Positions 7,232 to 16,600 are shown, numbered from the stretch's first letter. The stretch: 64,000 nt of DNA from Anaerolineae bacterium (GCA_018432315.1 JAHDLB010000029.1:1-64000), one strand, 5' to 3'. Made by a program: numbers and translations. Notes: a model not told the origin generated them from the sequence alone.

Positions 7232-7465
7232 TCAGGCTCCTTTTGGTGGGACGATGACGACTTGGAAAGGGCGCTCGATGGCTTGCGTGGGGCAGATACG
7301 CTCGCAATAACCGGCATAGTCACATCGCTCCGGGTGGGCTACAACCGCGCCGTGATCGGTCAGCGCCAGCGCCCCGTGGGGGCACACATCCACGCACAGC
7401 CCGCACCCGGTGCAGCGGTCGTGATCGATGAGCGGGACCGGCAGTTGTTGTGCTGGCTGCGCCAT
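7232..7465 (-). CDS. 2[4Fe-4S]-type ferredoxin with an incomplete second cluster motif
   Basis: A 77-residue bacterial ferredoxin-like protein. The first cluster motif is complete: CTGCGLCVDVCP. The second reads CDYAGYCERICP, where the usual second Cys (CxxCxxC) is Ala, leaving three Cys. The cluster there may be a [3Fe-4S], be absent, or have another ligand. The start at 7465 is chosen because GGAG lies 5 nt upstream; an ATG 15 nt further upstream is possible. It is the first gene of a two-gene unit behind an operator-bearing promoter, so electron transfer to its 154-residue partner is a reasonable guess. Confidence 0.85.
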   Translation of the reverse strand: MAQPAQQLPVPLIDHDRCTGCGLCVDVCPHGALALTDHGAVVAHPERCDYAGYCERICPTQAIERPFQVVIVPPKGA

Positions 7466-7506
7466 ACGCGCTCCGTGCAAAGCAAATCGCCCAGGTTACT
7501 GTGTCA

Positions 7507-7549
7507 AGCATACGCCCTGGGCGACTGTGTGTCTTCGACTTTTGTCGGA
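7507..7549 (-). promoter_or_regulatory. Promoter and Crp/Fnr-type operator of the ferredoxin unit
   Basis: The architecture is the same as upstream of the MFS gene. The palindrome TCCGACAAAAGTCGAA (7549-7534) is followed by -35 AAGACA (7535-7530), a 17-bp spacer and -10 TATGCT (7512-7507). The predicted start is about 7500, so the palindrome centre is again at -41.5. The site lies between the regulator gene and the ferredoxin gene. Confidence 0.72.
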
Positions 7550-7558
7550 TAGTGCGGG

Positions 7559-8251
7559 CTACGTTTCGAGTCCGGCCCGCGCCTCAAGCGCCGCCTTGTC
7601 GAGAATCTGTATCTGGTGCCGCTCGACTTTGATCAGGCCATCCTGGGCCAGCGACCGTAACGCGCGGTTGATCACGTCCGGGACGGTGCCGAGGCGAGCG
7701 GCCATCTCCGATTGGGTCGCCCACCGGTGGCGGGGCAGGATGTCGGTTTGAGCCTGTTGCAGCAGCAAGCGGGCCAGCCGCGCCTCGACACTGCGCAGCG
7801 ACAAATCCTCGACCAGTTGAATGAGGTGAGTGACGCGGTTTGCCAGATCCTGAATGACGGCGCGTGCCAATGGGGGATGGTCGTCCAGCAGGCGGAGCAT
7901 GGTCTCGCGCTGAATCGTCCAGATCGTGGACGGTTCGAGGGCGATCACGGTTGCCGGATTGGCATCGCTGGCGAACACGGCGACGGCATTGAAGACTTCA
8001 CCCGGCCCCAGGAAATTCAGGATCTGCTCCCGGCCATCGGGCGCCGTCTTGATCGCCTTCAGCCACCCGTTCTCGACGACACAAAGCCCGCTGCTGGATT
8101 CGCCTTCGAGGAAAACGACCTGGTCCGGCTCGTAAGTCCGTTTGACCGCAGTACGGGAGACTGAATGCAGCGTGGCGCTGTCCAGACTGTCGAGATACGC
8201 GATGGAGGCGAACAGCGCGGCGGCGGTATGGGGCTGGTCTGCATCGGGCAT
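7559..8251 (-). CDS. Crp/Fnr-family transcription regulator
   Basis: A 230-residue regulator with the standard layout. An N-terminal cyclic-nucleotide-binding-like beta-barrel covers about residues 15-120. A long dimerisation helix covers about 125-155, and a winged helix-turn-helix about 165-222 (WATQSEMAARLGTVPDVINR). Only one Cys is visible, so an Fnr-type [4Fe-4S] sensor is excluded; heme/NO (Dnr-like) or nucleotide sensing are alternatives. The start at 8251 has GGGAG upstream. It lies 43 nt past fbp and may be read through from it. The twin palindromes at 6727-6742 and 7534-7549 are its likely targets. Confidence 0.85.
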   Translation of the reverse strand: MPDADQPHTAAALFASIAYLDSLDSATLHSVSRTAVKRTYEPDQVVFLEGESSSGLCVVENGWLKAIKTAPDGREQILNFLGPGEVFNAVAVFASDANPATVIALEPSTIWTIQRETMLRLLDDHPPLARAVIQDLANRVTHLIQLVEDLSLRSVEARLARLLLQQAQTDILPRHRWATQSEMAARLGTVPDVINRALRSLAQDGLIKVERHQIQILDKAALEARAGLET

Positions 8252-8294
8252 AGCAAGCTCCCTGCTTGGCGGATCGTCGCTGAGGGTCAGCGCG

Positions 8295-9341
8295 TCACCG
8301 GCGTTTCTCGTACTCCGCCAGGAGATCCCGGTCGAAGCGCCGGAGGAACCATTCCGCTTTCTCGACCAGGTCGCGATTGCCCATGAAGACCGGCACCCGC
8401 TGGTGCAGGTCTCGCGGCTGGAGGTCAAGAATGTCCCCGATGCCGTCCGACGCGTACCCGCCCGCCTGCGCCGCGATGAAGGCCAGCGGCTGCGCTTCGT
8501 AGGTCAGGCGCAGCTTGCCGTTGGGGCGCCGCTCGTTCGCGGGATAGACGAAGACGCCGCCGCGCAGCAGATTGCGGTGAAAATCTGCGATCATGCTGCC
8601 GATGTAGCGGTGTTCGAGCGGCTGGCGATCGGTGTCTTCCAGGGCCTGCAACCACGCGACGTAGTGGCGAATCCCCGGCGACCAGTATTTGTGATGCCCG
8701 TGATTCACGCTGTAATATTGGCCGGGCGCGGGAATCCGGATGTCCGGGTGGCTGAGCAGGAACTCGCCGACGCTCGGATCGAGCGTGAAGCCGTGCACGC
8801 CGTTCCCGGTGCTGTAGACCAGCATGGTACTGGAGCCGTAGATCACGTAGGCCGCCGCGACCAGCCGCGACCCTGGCTGGAGCACGTCGTCCATCGTGCC
8901 GTGCCCGTCGCCGGGCGTGATCTTGCGGTGGATGGCGAAGATCGTGCCGATCGAGGCGTTGACGTCGATGTTGGACGACCCATCGAGCGGGTCGTAGATC
9001 AGCACGTAGTAGCCCGGCTGGTGGTGCGCGGGGATCGGCAGCAGGTCGTCGTGTTCTTCGGAGGCCATCACGCAGACGCGGCCCGTGTGGTCGTTCATCC
9101 GGAAGATGACCTGATCGGCGTAGACGTCGAGCTTTTGCTGCTTCTCGCCGTGGACGTTCTCGTCGGAGGTCGCGCCCAGGATGTTGGCGATGCCGGCCCG
9201 CGTGGTTTCGCGCGCGATCAGTTTCGCGGCCAGCGCGATGTCGTAGAGCAGGCTGGTCAGGCGCCCGGTGGCGCCGGGGTGCTGCCCCTGCTGGTCCAGG
9301 ATGTGGCGTTCGATGGTGACGAGCGAGGATAAGGATGTCAT
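8295..9341 (-). CDS. fbp: Class I fructose-1,6-bisphosphatase
   Basis: A 348-residue cytosolic enzyme that removes the 1-phosphate of fructose 1,6-bisphosphate in gluconeogenesis. The metal site [19 protein letters not shown] is intact, and so are the substrate-binding stretch [18 protein letters not shown] and the C-terminal [22 protein letters not shown]. The length is typical of class I enzymes. The ATG at 9341 is chosen over an upstream in-frame ATG that would place coding sequence in the promoter. It is the first gene of a possible fbp-regulator transcript behind the -10 box at 9384-9389. Confidence 0.95.
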   Translation of the reverse strand: MTSLSSLVTIERHILDQQGQHPGATGRLTSLLYDIALAAKLIARETTRAGIANILGATSDENVHGEKQQKLDVYADQVIFRMNDHTGRVCVMASEEHDDLLPIPAHHQPGYYVLIYDPLDGSSNIDVNASIGTIFAIHRKITPGDGHGTMDDVLQPGSRLVAAAYVIYGSSTMLVYSTGNGVHGFTLDPSVGEFLLSHPDIRIPAPGQYYSVNHGHHKYWSPGIRHYVAWLQALEDTDRQPLEHRYIGSMIADFHRNLLRGGVFVYPANERRPNGKLRLTYEAQPLAFIAAQAGGYASDGIGDILDLQPRDLHQRVPVFMGNRDLVEKAEWFLRRFDRDLLAEYEKRR

Positions 9342-9383
9342 GGCGGTCGTGTTTTCTCCCCAACTGGCTTCATGCGCGGGAAT

Positions 9384-9389
9384 ATTATA
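9384..9389 (-). promoter_or_regulatory. -10 box of fbp
   Basis: A perfect TATAAT is read on the minus strand, 43 nt upstream of the chosen ATG. No convincing -35 lies at 16-18 nt. Transcription starting near 9377 would leave a 36-nt leader with GGGGAG before the start. Confidence 0.5.
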
Positions 9390-9443
9390 CCGTATGTGAC
9401 GAACTGGCATCCTGGCCGGTCATGATGTGAAAAAGGGGGACAC

Positions 9444-10718
9444 GTGCGCGGGTTGAAATACGCGATGGTGGGGCTGGCCTGCCTGTTGATCGTGGTCGCG
9501 CTCGACGGGCTGACCAACGAGCTGGACACGGCCCGCTACTACTGGGACTTCGCACTGTATTACGACATGGCCGAGAACGGGCTGGCGGACAACGATCACC
9601 TCGTGGCGCCGTTCGCGTACCGTTTCGCCACGCCGCTGCTGGCGCGCGGGCTGAGCGACATCCTGCCGGAGGGGCGCGAGATCGTCATCCTCGCGTCCGC
9701 CGACGGCGCGCTGTTCGCCACGCGTACGTTTCGCGGCTTCCGGCTGATCGCCCTCGCCGGGGCGGCGGCGCAGCTCGCGCTGGTCTTCGTGCTGGCGGAA
9801 AGGGTGGGCGTCAACCCGCGCCGCGCGCTGGTGGCGGTGGCCGTCGTCGCGCTGTCGCTGTACAACGTGCGATTCCTGCTGTTCGACGTCTCGCGCCCGG
9901 ATCACCTGGCCTATCCGCTGATGGTGATCGGGATGCTGGCCGCCGTCCGGCGCGACGTGCTGCTGTGCCTGGTCGTGTCCTGCGCCGGGTTGATGGTGCG
10001 CGAGTTCCTGATCATCCCGCCCGCCGTCCTGAGCGTGCTGCTGCTGCGCGCCTACCGCGCGACGCGCTCGCGGATGGCGCTCGGCAGCATCGCGATCCTG
10101 GCGCTGGCGACCGGGCTGTGCATCGCCATCCCGCGGGCGCTCATCCCGGTCACCGGGACCGGGCAGTATGTCGATCCCGTCAACGATCCGGATTGGCTCG
10201 GCAACCTGTTCGAGGCGCCCCTGTCCGAGCGGCGGGACTTCAACATCATCTTCAACGTGGTCAGCTACACGATGCCGGTCTGGCTGCTGCTCACGCGGGA
10301 GCGGCTCAAGCGGGCATGGGATCGCCTGGAAGGCTGGCGGCTGAGCCTGGGCGTGTATACCGCGCTGGCCCTGCTGCTGACTCTGTACGGCGGGACCGAT
10401 ATCTGGCGCTTCGTGTCGTACCTGTTCGTCCCGCTGGTGATCGTCCTGGCCGCGCTGCTGAGGGATTACTCGCTCGGCTGGTCGGAGATCGCGGCGATGC
10501 TCGTCGCGGTTGCGGTCTATAACAAAATCTGGCTGGACATCCCCAACCTGCACGCCGAATACCTGGATTTCTATGGCGGCTACGACAGCCGCGTGAACGG
10601 GGCTACCGCGTGGCGGATCGGGCAGATGGGGCTGCTGCTGGCGGGGATGGTCGCGCTGCGCGGCGCGCTCCGCTGGCGGGCCGCCCGGCAGGCAGACCGG
10701 CGAGCCCTCGCGGGGTAG
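9444..10718 (+). CDS. Polytopic membrane protein, unknown
   Basis: A 424-residue integral membrane protein with roughly ten hydrophobic helices. A long first loop contains charged and aromatic residues (ELDTARYYWDFALYYDMAENGL). This layout, with acidic residues just after TM1, recalls GT-C glycosyltransferases, but the family match is too weak to name. The GTG at 9444 has AAAAGGGGGA 3 nt upstream, which favours it over the internal ATG at 9465. It stands alone, convergent with the foldase gene and separated from it by a bidirectional terminator. Confidence 0.65.
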   Translation: MRGLKYAMVGLACLLIVVALDGLTNELDTARYYWDFALYYDMAENGLADNDHLVAPFAYRFATPLLARGLSDILPEGREIVILASADGALFATRTFRGFRLIALAGAAAQLALVFVLAERVGVNPRRALVAVAVVALSLYNVRFLLFDVSRPDHLAYPLMVIGMLAAVRRDVLLCLVVSCAGLMVREFLIIPPAVLSVLLLRAYRATRSRMALGSIAILALATGLCIAIPRALIPVTGTGQYVDPVNDPDWLGNLFEAPLSERRDFNIIFNVVSYTMPVWLLLTRERLKRAWDRLEGWRLSLGVYTALALLLTLYGGTDIWRFVSYLFVPLVIVLAALLRDYSLGWSEIAAMLVAVAVYNKIWLDIPNLHAEYLDFYGGYDSRVNGATAWRIGQMGLLLAGMVALRGALRWRAARQADRRALAG

Positions 10719-10731
10719 CCGGGCCAACCAA

Positions 10732-10764
10732 AAACGGCGCGCCAGTGGGGCCGGCGCGCCGTTT
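10732..10764. terminator. Bidirectional terminator hairpin
   Basis: AAACGGCGCGCC (10732-10743) pairs perfectly with GGCGCGCCGTTT (10753-10764). It lies between two convergent genes, with short A and T runs at its outer edges, so it can serve both strands. Confidence 0.75.
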
Positions 10765-10784
10765 CGATTCGTGCTGCGTGTCCG

Positions 10785-12203
10785 TTAGCCGAGGGGCAGA
10801 ATGTCGCCCATGAGCTCGTTGTACGTCGGCTCCTCGGGGATCCGGTCGATCCAGTCTTCGTGGCGCGGGCCGATGTCCGCTTCCAGCTTCGCCTCGTTGA
10901 GCCAGTCCTGGAACGCCTGCTGCTTGCGGCTGCTCAGCTCGGCGGGGGTCAGCGGGCGAACCTCGCGGCCATTCACCTGGATGATGTGATAGCCGAACTC
11001 GGTTTCGATGGGGCCCACGATCTCGCCCAGCTCCGCTTCGCGGACGGTGTCGGCGAACGCGCCTACGTAGGTGTCGGGGCTGGCCCAACCAAGCTCACCG
11101 CCGGCGCTGCCGCTCCCGGTGTCGTCGGACATCTCCACCGCCAGCGTGGCGAACGGCTCACCATCCTGCAGGGCGCTCAGCACCGCTTCGGCCCGGGCCA
11201 ACGCGTCGGCTTTCTGCTCGTCGGTGGGCGGGGGCGGTGCCTGACCGGCAGGCAGGGTCGGGTCGAACGACAGCAGGATGTGGCGCGCGTTGACCTGAAG
11301 CTCCTCGGTCGGCACTTCCTGGCCGATGTTCTCGGTCAGGGCCTGGCGCAGCGCGTCGTAGTAGAACACCTCGCGGACCACGCTGCGGCTGACATCCGCG
11401 CCGCTGGTGGCGTCCTCGAAGAAATCGCTGGATGCCTGCTCCAGCGTCGCCTGGATCTCGCTGGTCTGGAGCGTGGCGGTTGGCGTGGGCGATAGGGTCG
11501 CGGTCGGTTCTTCGGTGGGCGCCAACGTCGGCTCCGGCGTGCCGTCTTCCTCGCCGTCCTCGCCGGGCGTCGCCGTGGGCAGCGGGGTCGCTGTGGCGGT
11601 CGGCGCCGGCGTGTTGCTGGGCGTCGGCGAGACGAGCGGCGTCAGCGTGATAGTCGGCGTCAGCGTCGGCGTGGACGTCGGCGCGCCGGGGACCGGCAGC
11701 CCGAAGCCCTGGGCCATGAACTCGTCCACCTGGCGATCGATCTCAGCATCGTCGACCGTGATGCCCCGCGCTTTCGCCTCCTGCTCGATCAGCAGGTCCT
11801 CTTCCATCTCGGTGAGGATGGGGCTGCCGAACTGGATCGGGCTGGCGAGCTGGGTCACGAACTGCTCGATCTGCGTTACGTCGCCTGTGGTGAGGTAATA
11901 GTTGCGCAGTTGCTGCGCGGTCTGCCAGCGCAAGAAGCGCACGCGCTCTTGAAATTCCTTCGTCGTGATCTCTTCGCCGTTCACCTGGGTGATCGTCTGG
12001 CGCGGCACCAGCACCTGCTCGTAAAAAACGCTGTACAGCAGGACCACGAGGCTGAGGCCGACCAGGACGGCCGTCACGATCATAACCCGGCGCTGCCACA
12101 TGCGGTCGCGCTCGGCGCGGGACTTGTATTCCTTGCGGCGCGTGAGGTCTTCTGTCGTCATCCGGCGGCTGCGCGGTCCGCCGGTCGTGCTTTTTTTCGC
12201 CAT
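10785..12203 (-). CDS. Membrane-anchored PpiC-type peptidyl-prolyl isomerase (PrsA/SurA-like foldase)
   Basis: A 472-residue protein. The N-terminus is short and basic, with one membrane helix at about 38-60 (VMIVTAVLVGLSLVVLLYSV), so the bulk is extracytoplasmic. A SurA-N-like helical region follows, then a Thr/Pro-rich spacer at about 165-250. A parvulin rotamase domain lies at about 300-415, beginning NARHILLSF and containing GGELGW and FGYHIIQV. It should assist folding of exported proteins. ATG 12203 has GGAGGAG 10 nt upstream. The spacer style is common in Anaerolineae. It may be read through from rpsR across the hairpin at 12269-12300. Confidence 0.85.
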   Translation of the reverse strand: MAKKSTTGGPRSRRMTTEDLTRRKEYKSRAERDRMWQRRVMIVTAVLVGLSLVVLLYSVFYEQVLVPRQTITQVNGEEITTKEFQERVRFLRWQTAQQLRNYYLTTGDVTQIEQFVTQLASPIQFGSPILTEMEEDLLIEQEAKARGITVDDAEIDRQVDEFMAQGFGLPVPGAPTSTPTLTPTITLTPLVSPTPSNTPAPTATATPLPTATPGEDGEEDGTPEPTLAPTEEPTATLSPTPTATLQTSEIQATLEQASSDFFEDATSGADVSRSVVREVFYYDALRQALTENIGQEVPTEELQVNARHILLSFDPTLPAGQAPPPPTDEQKADALARAEAVLSALQDGEPFATLAVEMSDDTGSGSAGGELGWASPDTYVGAFADTVREAELGEIVGPIETEFGYHIIQVNGREVRPLTPAELSSRKQQAFQDWLNEAKLEADIGPRHEDWIDRIPEEPTYNELMGDILPLG

Positions 12204-12268
12204 AAAGGAACATTCTCCTCCAAAGATGCCACCCAAAAGAGGGGTGCAAGCTGCCCCCCCGACGTTAA

Positions 12269-12300
12269 CCGGGTGGACACGCCAACGCGTATCCGCCCGG
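12269..12300 (-). other. Large hairpin between rpsR and the foldase gene
   Basis: CCGGG-T-GGACACGC (plus strand, 12269-12282) folds on GCGTATCC-GC-CCGG (12287-12300) around a short loop. The stem is 12-13 bp with one wobble and a bulge. There is no long T-tract on the minus strand, so partial termination or message stabilisation is more likely than full termination. Confidence 0.5.
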
Positions 12301-12351
12301 TGTATTAGATGCGTTTACTCGGCTTGTCTGCCAACCGGAAGGCCTTTTTCG

Positions 12352-12660
12352 CTAGGTGCGCATATGCTCATCGGTGAAAGGCAGCAAGGCCAGGTGGCGC
12401 GCACGTTTGATCTGACGGGCGAGCAAGCGCTGGTTCTTGGAGGTGAGCCCGGTCTGGCGACGCGGGCGAATCTTCGCCCGGTCGGTCATGAAACGGCGCA
12501 GCGTTTCCACGTCCTTGTAGTTCGGCACGGTATTGTTGGCGTGAAAGTAGTCTTCCTTGCGACGGCGTCCGCGGCGGCGCCCGGAGCGTCCGCGCTGTTC
12601 TTCGTTATCGTCGGAGCCGGAATTCGCGACGTTCCGTTCCCGATCGTCCTGGTTAGCCAC
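12352..12660 (-). CDS. rpsR: 30S ribosomal protein S18
   Basis: A 102-residue protein. The C-terminal two thirds match S18, with [21 protein letters not shown] and [26 protein letters not shown]. The first 30 or so residues are an extra tail, first acidic and then Arg-rich; S18 is usually about 75-80 residues. S18 binds S6 and 16S rRNA in the platform of the small subunit. It is the last gene of rpsF-ssb-rpsR, the common bacterial order, 26 nt after ssb. Confidence 0.97.
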   Translation of the reverse strand: MANQDDRERNVANSGSDDNEEQRGRSGRRRGRRRKEDYFHANNTVPNYKDVETLRRFMTDRAKIRPRRQTGLTSKNQRLLARQIKRARHLALLPFTDEHMRT

Positions 12661-12686
12661 AGAGATTCCTCCCGTATAACTCGCTG

Positions 12687-13079
12687 CTAGAATGGGTAGT
12701 CATCCTCGCTGAGGATGTCCGTATCAGATGTGTCCTGCATGGCCCGGCGGTCGCCCAACAAGATCATCTCGTTGGCGACGAGCTCGGTGCGGTAGTGTCG
12801 CGTGCCGTTCTCGTCTTCCCAGCCACGGGTCTGCAGGCGGCCTTCGACGTACACTTGCTGGCCTTTCGTCAGGTGCGTCTTGCAGATTTCGGCCAGATTG
12901 CCCCACGCCACGACGTTGAACCATTCGGTTTCTTCGCGGCGCTCGCCTTCGGATGATGTCCAGGTGCGGCTGGTCGCGACGCTGAAGCTGGCAACGGGCC
13001 GACCGCTGGGGGTGTATCGCAGCTCTGGATCGCGCCCCAGATGACCGATGATCATGACTTTGTTCAGTCCACGGCCCAT
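12687..13079 (-). CDS. ssb: Single-stranded DNA-binding protein
   Basis: A 130-residue SSB that coats single-stranded DNA in replication and repair. The OB fold begins [20 protein letters not shown] and contains [15 protein letters not shown] and [13 protein letters not shown]. The tail ends in the acidic tip SEDDYPF, close to the DDxPF peptide that recruits repair and replication partners. Two ATGs are possible; 13079 is 9 nt from GGGAG, whereas 13085 is only 3 nt away. The linker is short for an SSB. It lies between rpsF and rpsR. Confidence 0.97.
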   Translation of the reverse strand: MGRGLNKVMIIGHLGRDPELRYTPSGRPVASFSVATSRTWTSSEGERREETEWFNVVAWGNLAEICKTHLTKGQQVYVEGRLQTRGWEDENGTRHYRTELVANEMILLGDRRAMQDTSDTDILSEDDYPF

Positions 13080-13099
13080 ATGCATGTGCTCCCGTAAGG

Positions 13100-13393
13100 C
13101 TATTCGTCCAGACGCACGATCAGGTGGCGAAGGATGCGTTCGTCGAAGTGCAGGTTGTGTTCCAGGTCGCCGAGGCGCTGGGTGGGATATTCCATGTGAA
13201 CGAAGACGTAATACCCTTCGCGGAAGTCGTTGATCGGATACGCCAACCGGCGCCGTCCCCAGTAATCGACCTTGGTGACACTGCCCTCGTTCTTCTCGAT
13301 CCATTCCTGGACCGCGCCGATGACCGTCTCCGTGTCGCTTTCGGCCACGTTGCTGGGGATGATGAAACCTAATTCGTATTGACGATTGACCAC
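13100..13393 (-). CDS. rpsF: 30S ribosomal protein S6
   Basis: A 97-residue protein with the S6 ferredoxin-like fold: RQYELGFIIPSN at the start, the central GRRRLAYPINDFREGYYVFVHME and the C-terminal ILRHLIVRLDE. It pairs with S18 on the 30S platform. The GTG at 13393 is chosen because AAGGAG lies about 10 nt upstream and because an upstream start would add 20 unrelated residues. It is the first gene of the operon behind the promoter at 13498-13526, after a roughly 97-nt leader that may carry a control element. Confidence 0.96.
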   Translation of the reverse strand: MVNRQYELGFIIPSNVAESDTETVIGAVQEWIEKNEGSVTKVDYWGRRRLAYPINDFREGYYVFVHMEYPTQRLGDLEHNLHFDERILRHLIVRLDE

Positions 13394-13442
13394 AGGTTGA
13401 ATTCTCCTTTCCCTGGGATTGCTCGCCTGGGCCAGTGGGCAC

Positions 13443-13469
13443 TGGGCTGGCAAGCGGAAAGTCGCCCAA
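13443..13469 (-). promoter_or_regulatory. Candidate S6:S18 autoregulatory leader hairpin
   Basis: In the rpsF leader (minus strand) TGGGC and GCCCA enclose an inner pairing of GGCGA with TTGCC. The loop contains CCG. Many bacterial rpsF operons are repressed when the S6:S18 dimer binds a leader hairpin with a conserved CCG element. The position fits, but the exact consensus was not verified. Confidence 0.35.
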
Positions 13470-13497
13470 CTCGGATGTGGGCGCGCAAGCGGACAGA

Positions 13498-13526
13498 ATA
13501 CTACCGCACGTTCGGCGGTTTGGCAA
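13498..13526 (-). promoter_or_regulatory. Sigma-70 promoter of rpsF-ssb-rpsR
   Basis: On the minus strand TTGCCA (13526-13521) is followed by a 17-bp spacer and TAGTAT (13503-13498). Both hexamers match consensus at 5 of 6 positions. The predicted start is near 13491, giving a leader of about 97 nt before the rpsF GTG. Confidence 0.75.
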
Positions 13527-13692
13527 GGCCGGGAATCGCCCGCCCGCGGTCACGGTACGGTCACGGCGAGGCGTCATGATTCGATTCAGTGAGTGGCTAG
13601 GGCAATTCTTACTGTTCTCGGCAGCCCGGTTTCGTCCGGCTGCGTTCTGTATTACACTCTGGGAATGGTGCATGGACCAAGGAGGCAGGCGT

Positions 13693-16600
13693 ATGCTGCA
13701 CAGAAAATGGCTTTTCGTGGGAATGCTCGTCGCGGCCCTGGCGTGGCCCTCCGGTGTGTTTGGTGCCTGGGCGGCTCCGGCAGGCAGCGCCGATCGGTCG
13801 TCTGACCCGGCCCCGGCCCTGCGCGCGCATCGTGATGGCTGGCTGGTCGGGCTGTCGCCTGCCGAGCAGGCAACGGCGCTGGGGCGCTCGCGGGCCTGGC
13901 TGGAAGACTGGATGGCGCGGCGCGCACCACGCCCGCCCGTCGATCTGGTGCAGCAAACGCAGACCACCGCCGCGTGGACGGTGATGGTGTTCATCGCTGC
14001 GGACAACAACCTGGAGCCTGCCGGGCTGATGGACATCAACGAGATGGAGGCGGTCGGTTCGTCGCCGGACGTCAATATCCTGGTCGAAATCGACCGGTCG
14101 GAGGATTACGTCGATTTCGATGGCGATTGGACCGAGGCGCGCCGGTACTACATCCAGCAGGACCAGGACCTGGAAACCATCAACTCGCCGGTGGTGATGA
14201 ACCTGGGGGAGGTGAACAGCGGTAGCGCGGACACGGTCGCCGACTTTGCGACGTGGGGAATCACCAATTACCCGGCGGAGAAGTACATGCTCGTCCTCTG
14301 GGATCACGGCGGTGCGTGGATCAGCCATGCCAGCGACGAGGAATCCGGCGACGACATCACGCTGCCGGAGCTGTCCGGCGCGCTGGAGAACGTGATCGCG
14401 CAGACGGGGATCGGGCAGTTCGAGGTGCTGGGCTTCGACATGTGCCTGATGGGGCAGATGGAAGTCTTCCAGACGATCGCGCCGTTTGCCCGCTACGGGA
14501 TCGGATCGCAGGAGAACGAACCGGGGCCGGGGTGGTTTTACGTGTTCCTGGACGAGCTGATCCAGAACCCGGCGATGGACGGCGCGGCGCTGAGCGCCGA
14601 AGTGATCGACTATTTCATGTACTTCTTCGAGGAAATCTGGGCGTCGGATGACCTGTACGGCCTGGGCGCGGTGGACCTGAGTCGCAGCGGCGAGATGGCG
14701 AACGCCGTCAACCAGTTCGCCGATGCCGTGCGGGCCAATCCGCAAGCCGTGTTGAGCCCCATCGCCGACGCGCGCAACAACACGCTGAGCTATGGCGGCT
14801 TCGACGATCCGCAGTATTACGACGTGTGGTCGTCGGTGGACCTGTACCAGTTCGCGGACCTGTTGAGCGGGATCGCGGCGTCGCCGGAGATCCAGCAGGC
14901 GTCACAGGGCATCATGCAGGCCGTCGACTCGTACGTGATTCACGAGCGCCACGTGGCCGGGTTGGACGGATCGCACGGCGTCTCGATCTACTTCCCGCGC
15001 ACGATCAAAGCCTACCGGATCGGCGGGCTGGACCAGCGCTACCCGGTCGAAGCGCCGCAGGCGATGGCCGATTGGGTGGACGTGCTGCGCGTCTATCACG
15101 GCGTGGCTGTGGAGACGGTGACCAGCGCGCCCCAGGTGGACGTGCTCGCCGTGTATCCCGACGTGGCGAGCATCTACCAGCCGGCGGTCGTGACGATGGA
15201 AGTGTCCGGGCGGGAAATCCTGCAGGTGAATTACGCCGTTTCGCAGGTGCTGAATGAGAACGAGCGCATCGTGCTGGATTACGATTACCTCGTCTCGCGC
15301 ACGACGACCCCTTCCGGCGCGGACATCATCGACTGGTCGGACGGCGTGACGACGCGCACCTTCACCTGGGAAGCCGAAGTGCCGCAGCTAACCGACGGAA
15401 CGGCGGTCACGTATGCGCTGCTGATCCCCAACCGGGACGACCCTAACACGGCGGTCGTGAATGGCGAATACCGGTCGGTTCGCGGGGGCAATCCCATCGA
15501 GGCGCAGCTCATCGTCGACCTGAACAGCCGCCAGTCGACCGCGCTGTGGGGCATCAACGAAACGGCCAGCGGGGCGCTCCAGCCGTTTCAGCTTCAGGTC
15601 GAGGCCGGTGACCAGTTCCGGCCCACCTGGCTGACGATGGACGCCAACAACGACCTGAGCGGCACCAGTTTCGGCGAAACGCTGACGCTCCAGACAGCCC
15701 AGTCGATCACGTTCGAGAAGGTCCCGGCGCCGAGCGGCACGTACTCGATCCAGTTCGTGGCCGAGAACGTCACCGGGCAGAAATCGAGCGACGAAGCGAT
15801 CATCGAGGTGGCGAACGAGGGGCTCGACCCGGCGCTGCGCGGCTACACCGATATCACGTACGGGATCAACTTCCAGTACCCGGCGACGTGGATCCGCCCG
15901 CGCTTCACGCCGGACGGGCAGCGCCTGTTCACCGCCGACCTGGCGACGAATACGGTGCTGAGCCTGTTCCCGTACACGGACGTCGCCTCGGCGCAGGAAA
16001 CGGAAGCCGCCATCCGCGAGAGCTGGACCGACCTGGCCGATCTGCAGGTCACCAACGAGCGCCAGCAGCCGATCGCGGGCCTGCCGGCCATCGTCACGGA
16101 CTACACATACAGCTATGACGGCGAGCCGCGAATCGGCGTCGTAATCGCGATCTACGAGCCGGAGCAGGGCGTGGGCTACGCCTTCGACCTGGATGCCCCG
16201 GCCAGCGATACGCGCGCGGCGGGGCAGGCGGTGGTCGCGCTGGCGAACAGCCTCAACTTCTTCACGCCGGGCGACGTCGTGGGCACGAGCCCCTGGCAGA
16301 CGGTGACCGGCGCGGGCGGGCTGGTCTCGTTCTCGGTGCCGTCGACATGGGTGGAGGAAAGCCAGGGTGGCTGGACGCTGTACGGCCCGGCTGACGATCC
16401 GGCTGTGTTCGTCGGGCTGGTGACGGCGCCCGCTTCCGGCCAGTCGAACGCGGCGCTGGCGCAGGAATGGGTTGATCAGCTCGAAACCAGCGTGGCGAAC
16501 CTGGAGATCCTCGCGTCGGAGCCGTACTACGTGGGCAACCGCGAGTGGCATCTGGTCGTGTTCGTGTATGATGCGGACGTCAAGATGGCCGGCGCGTTCT

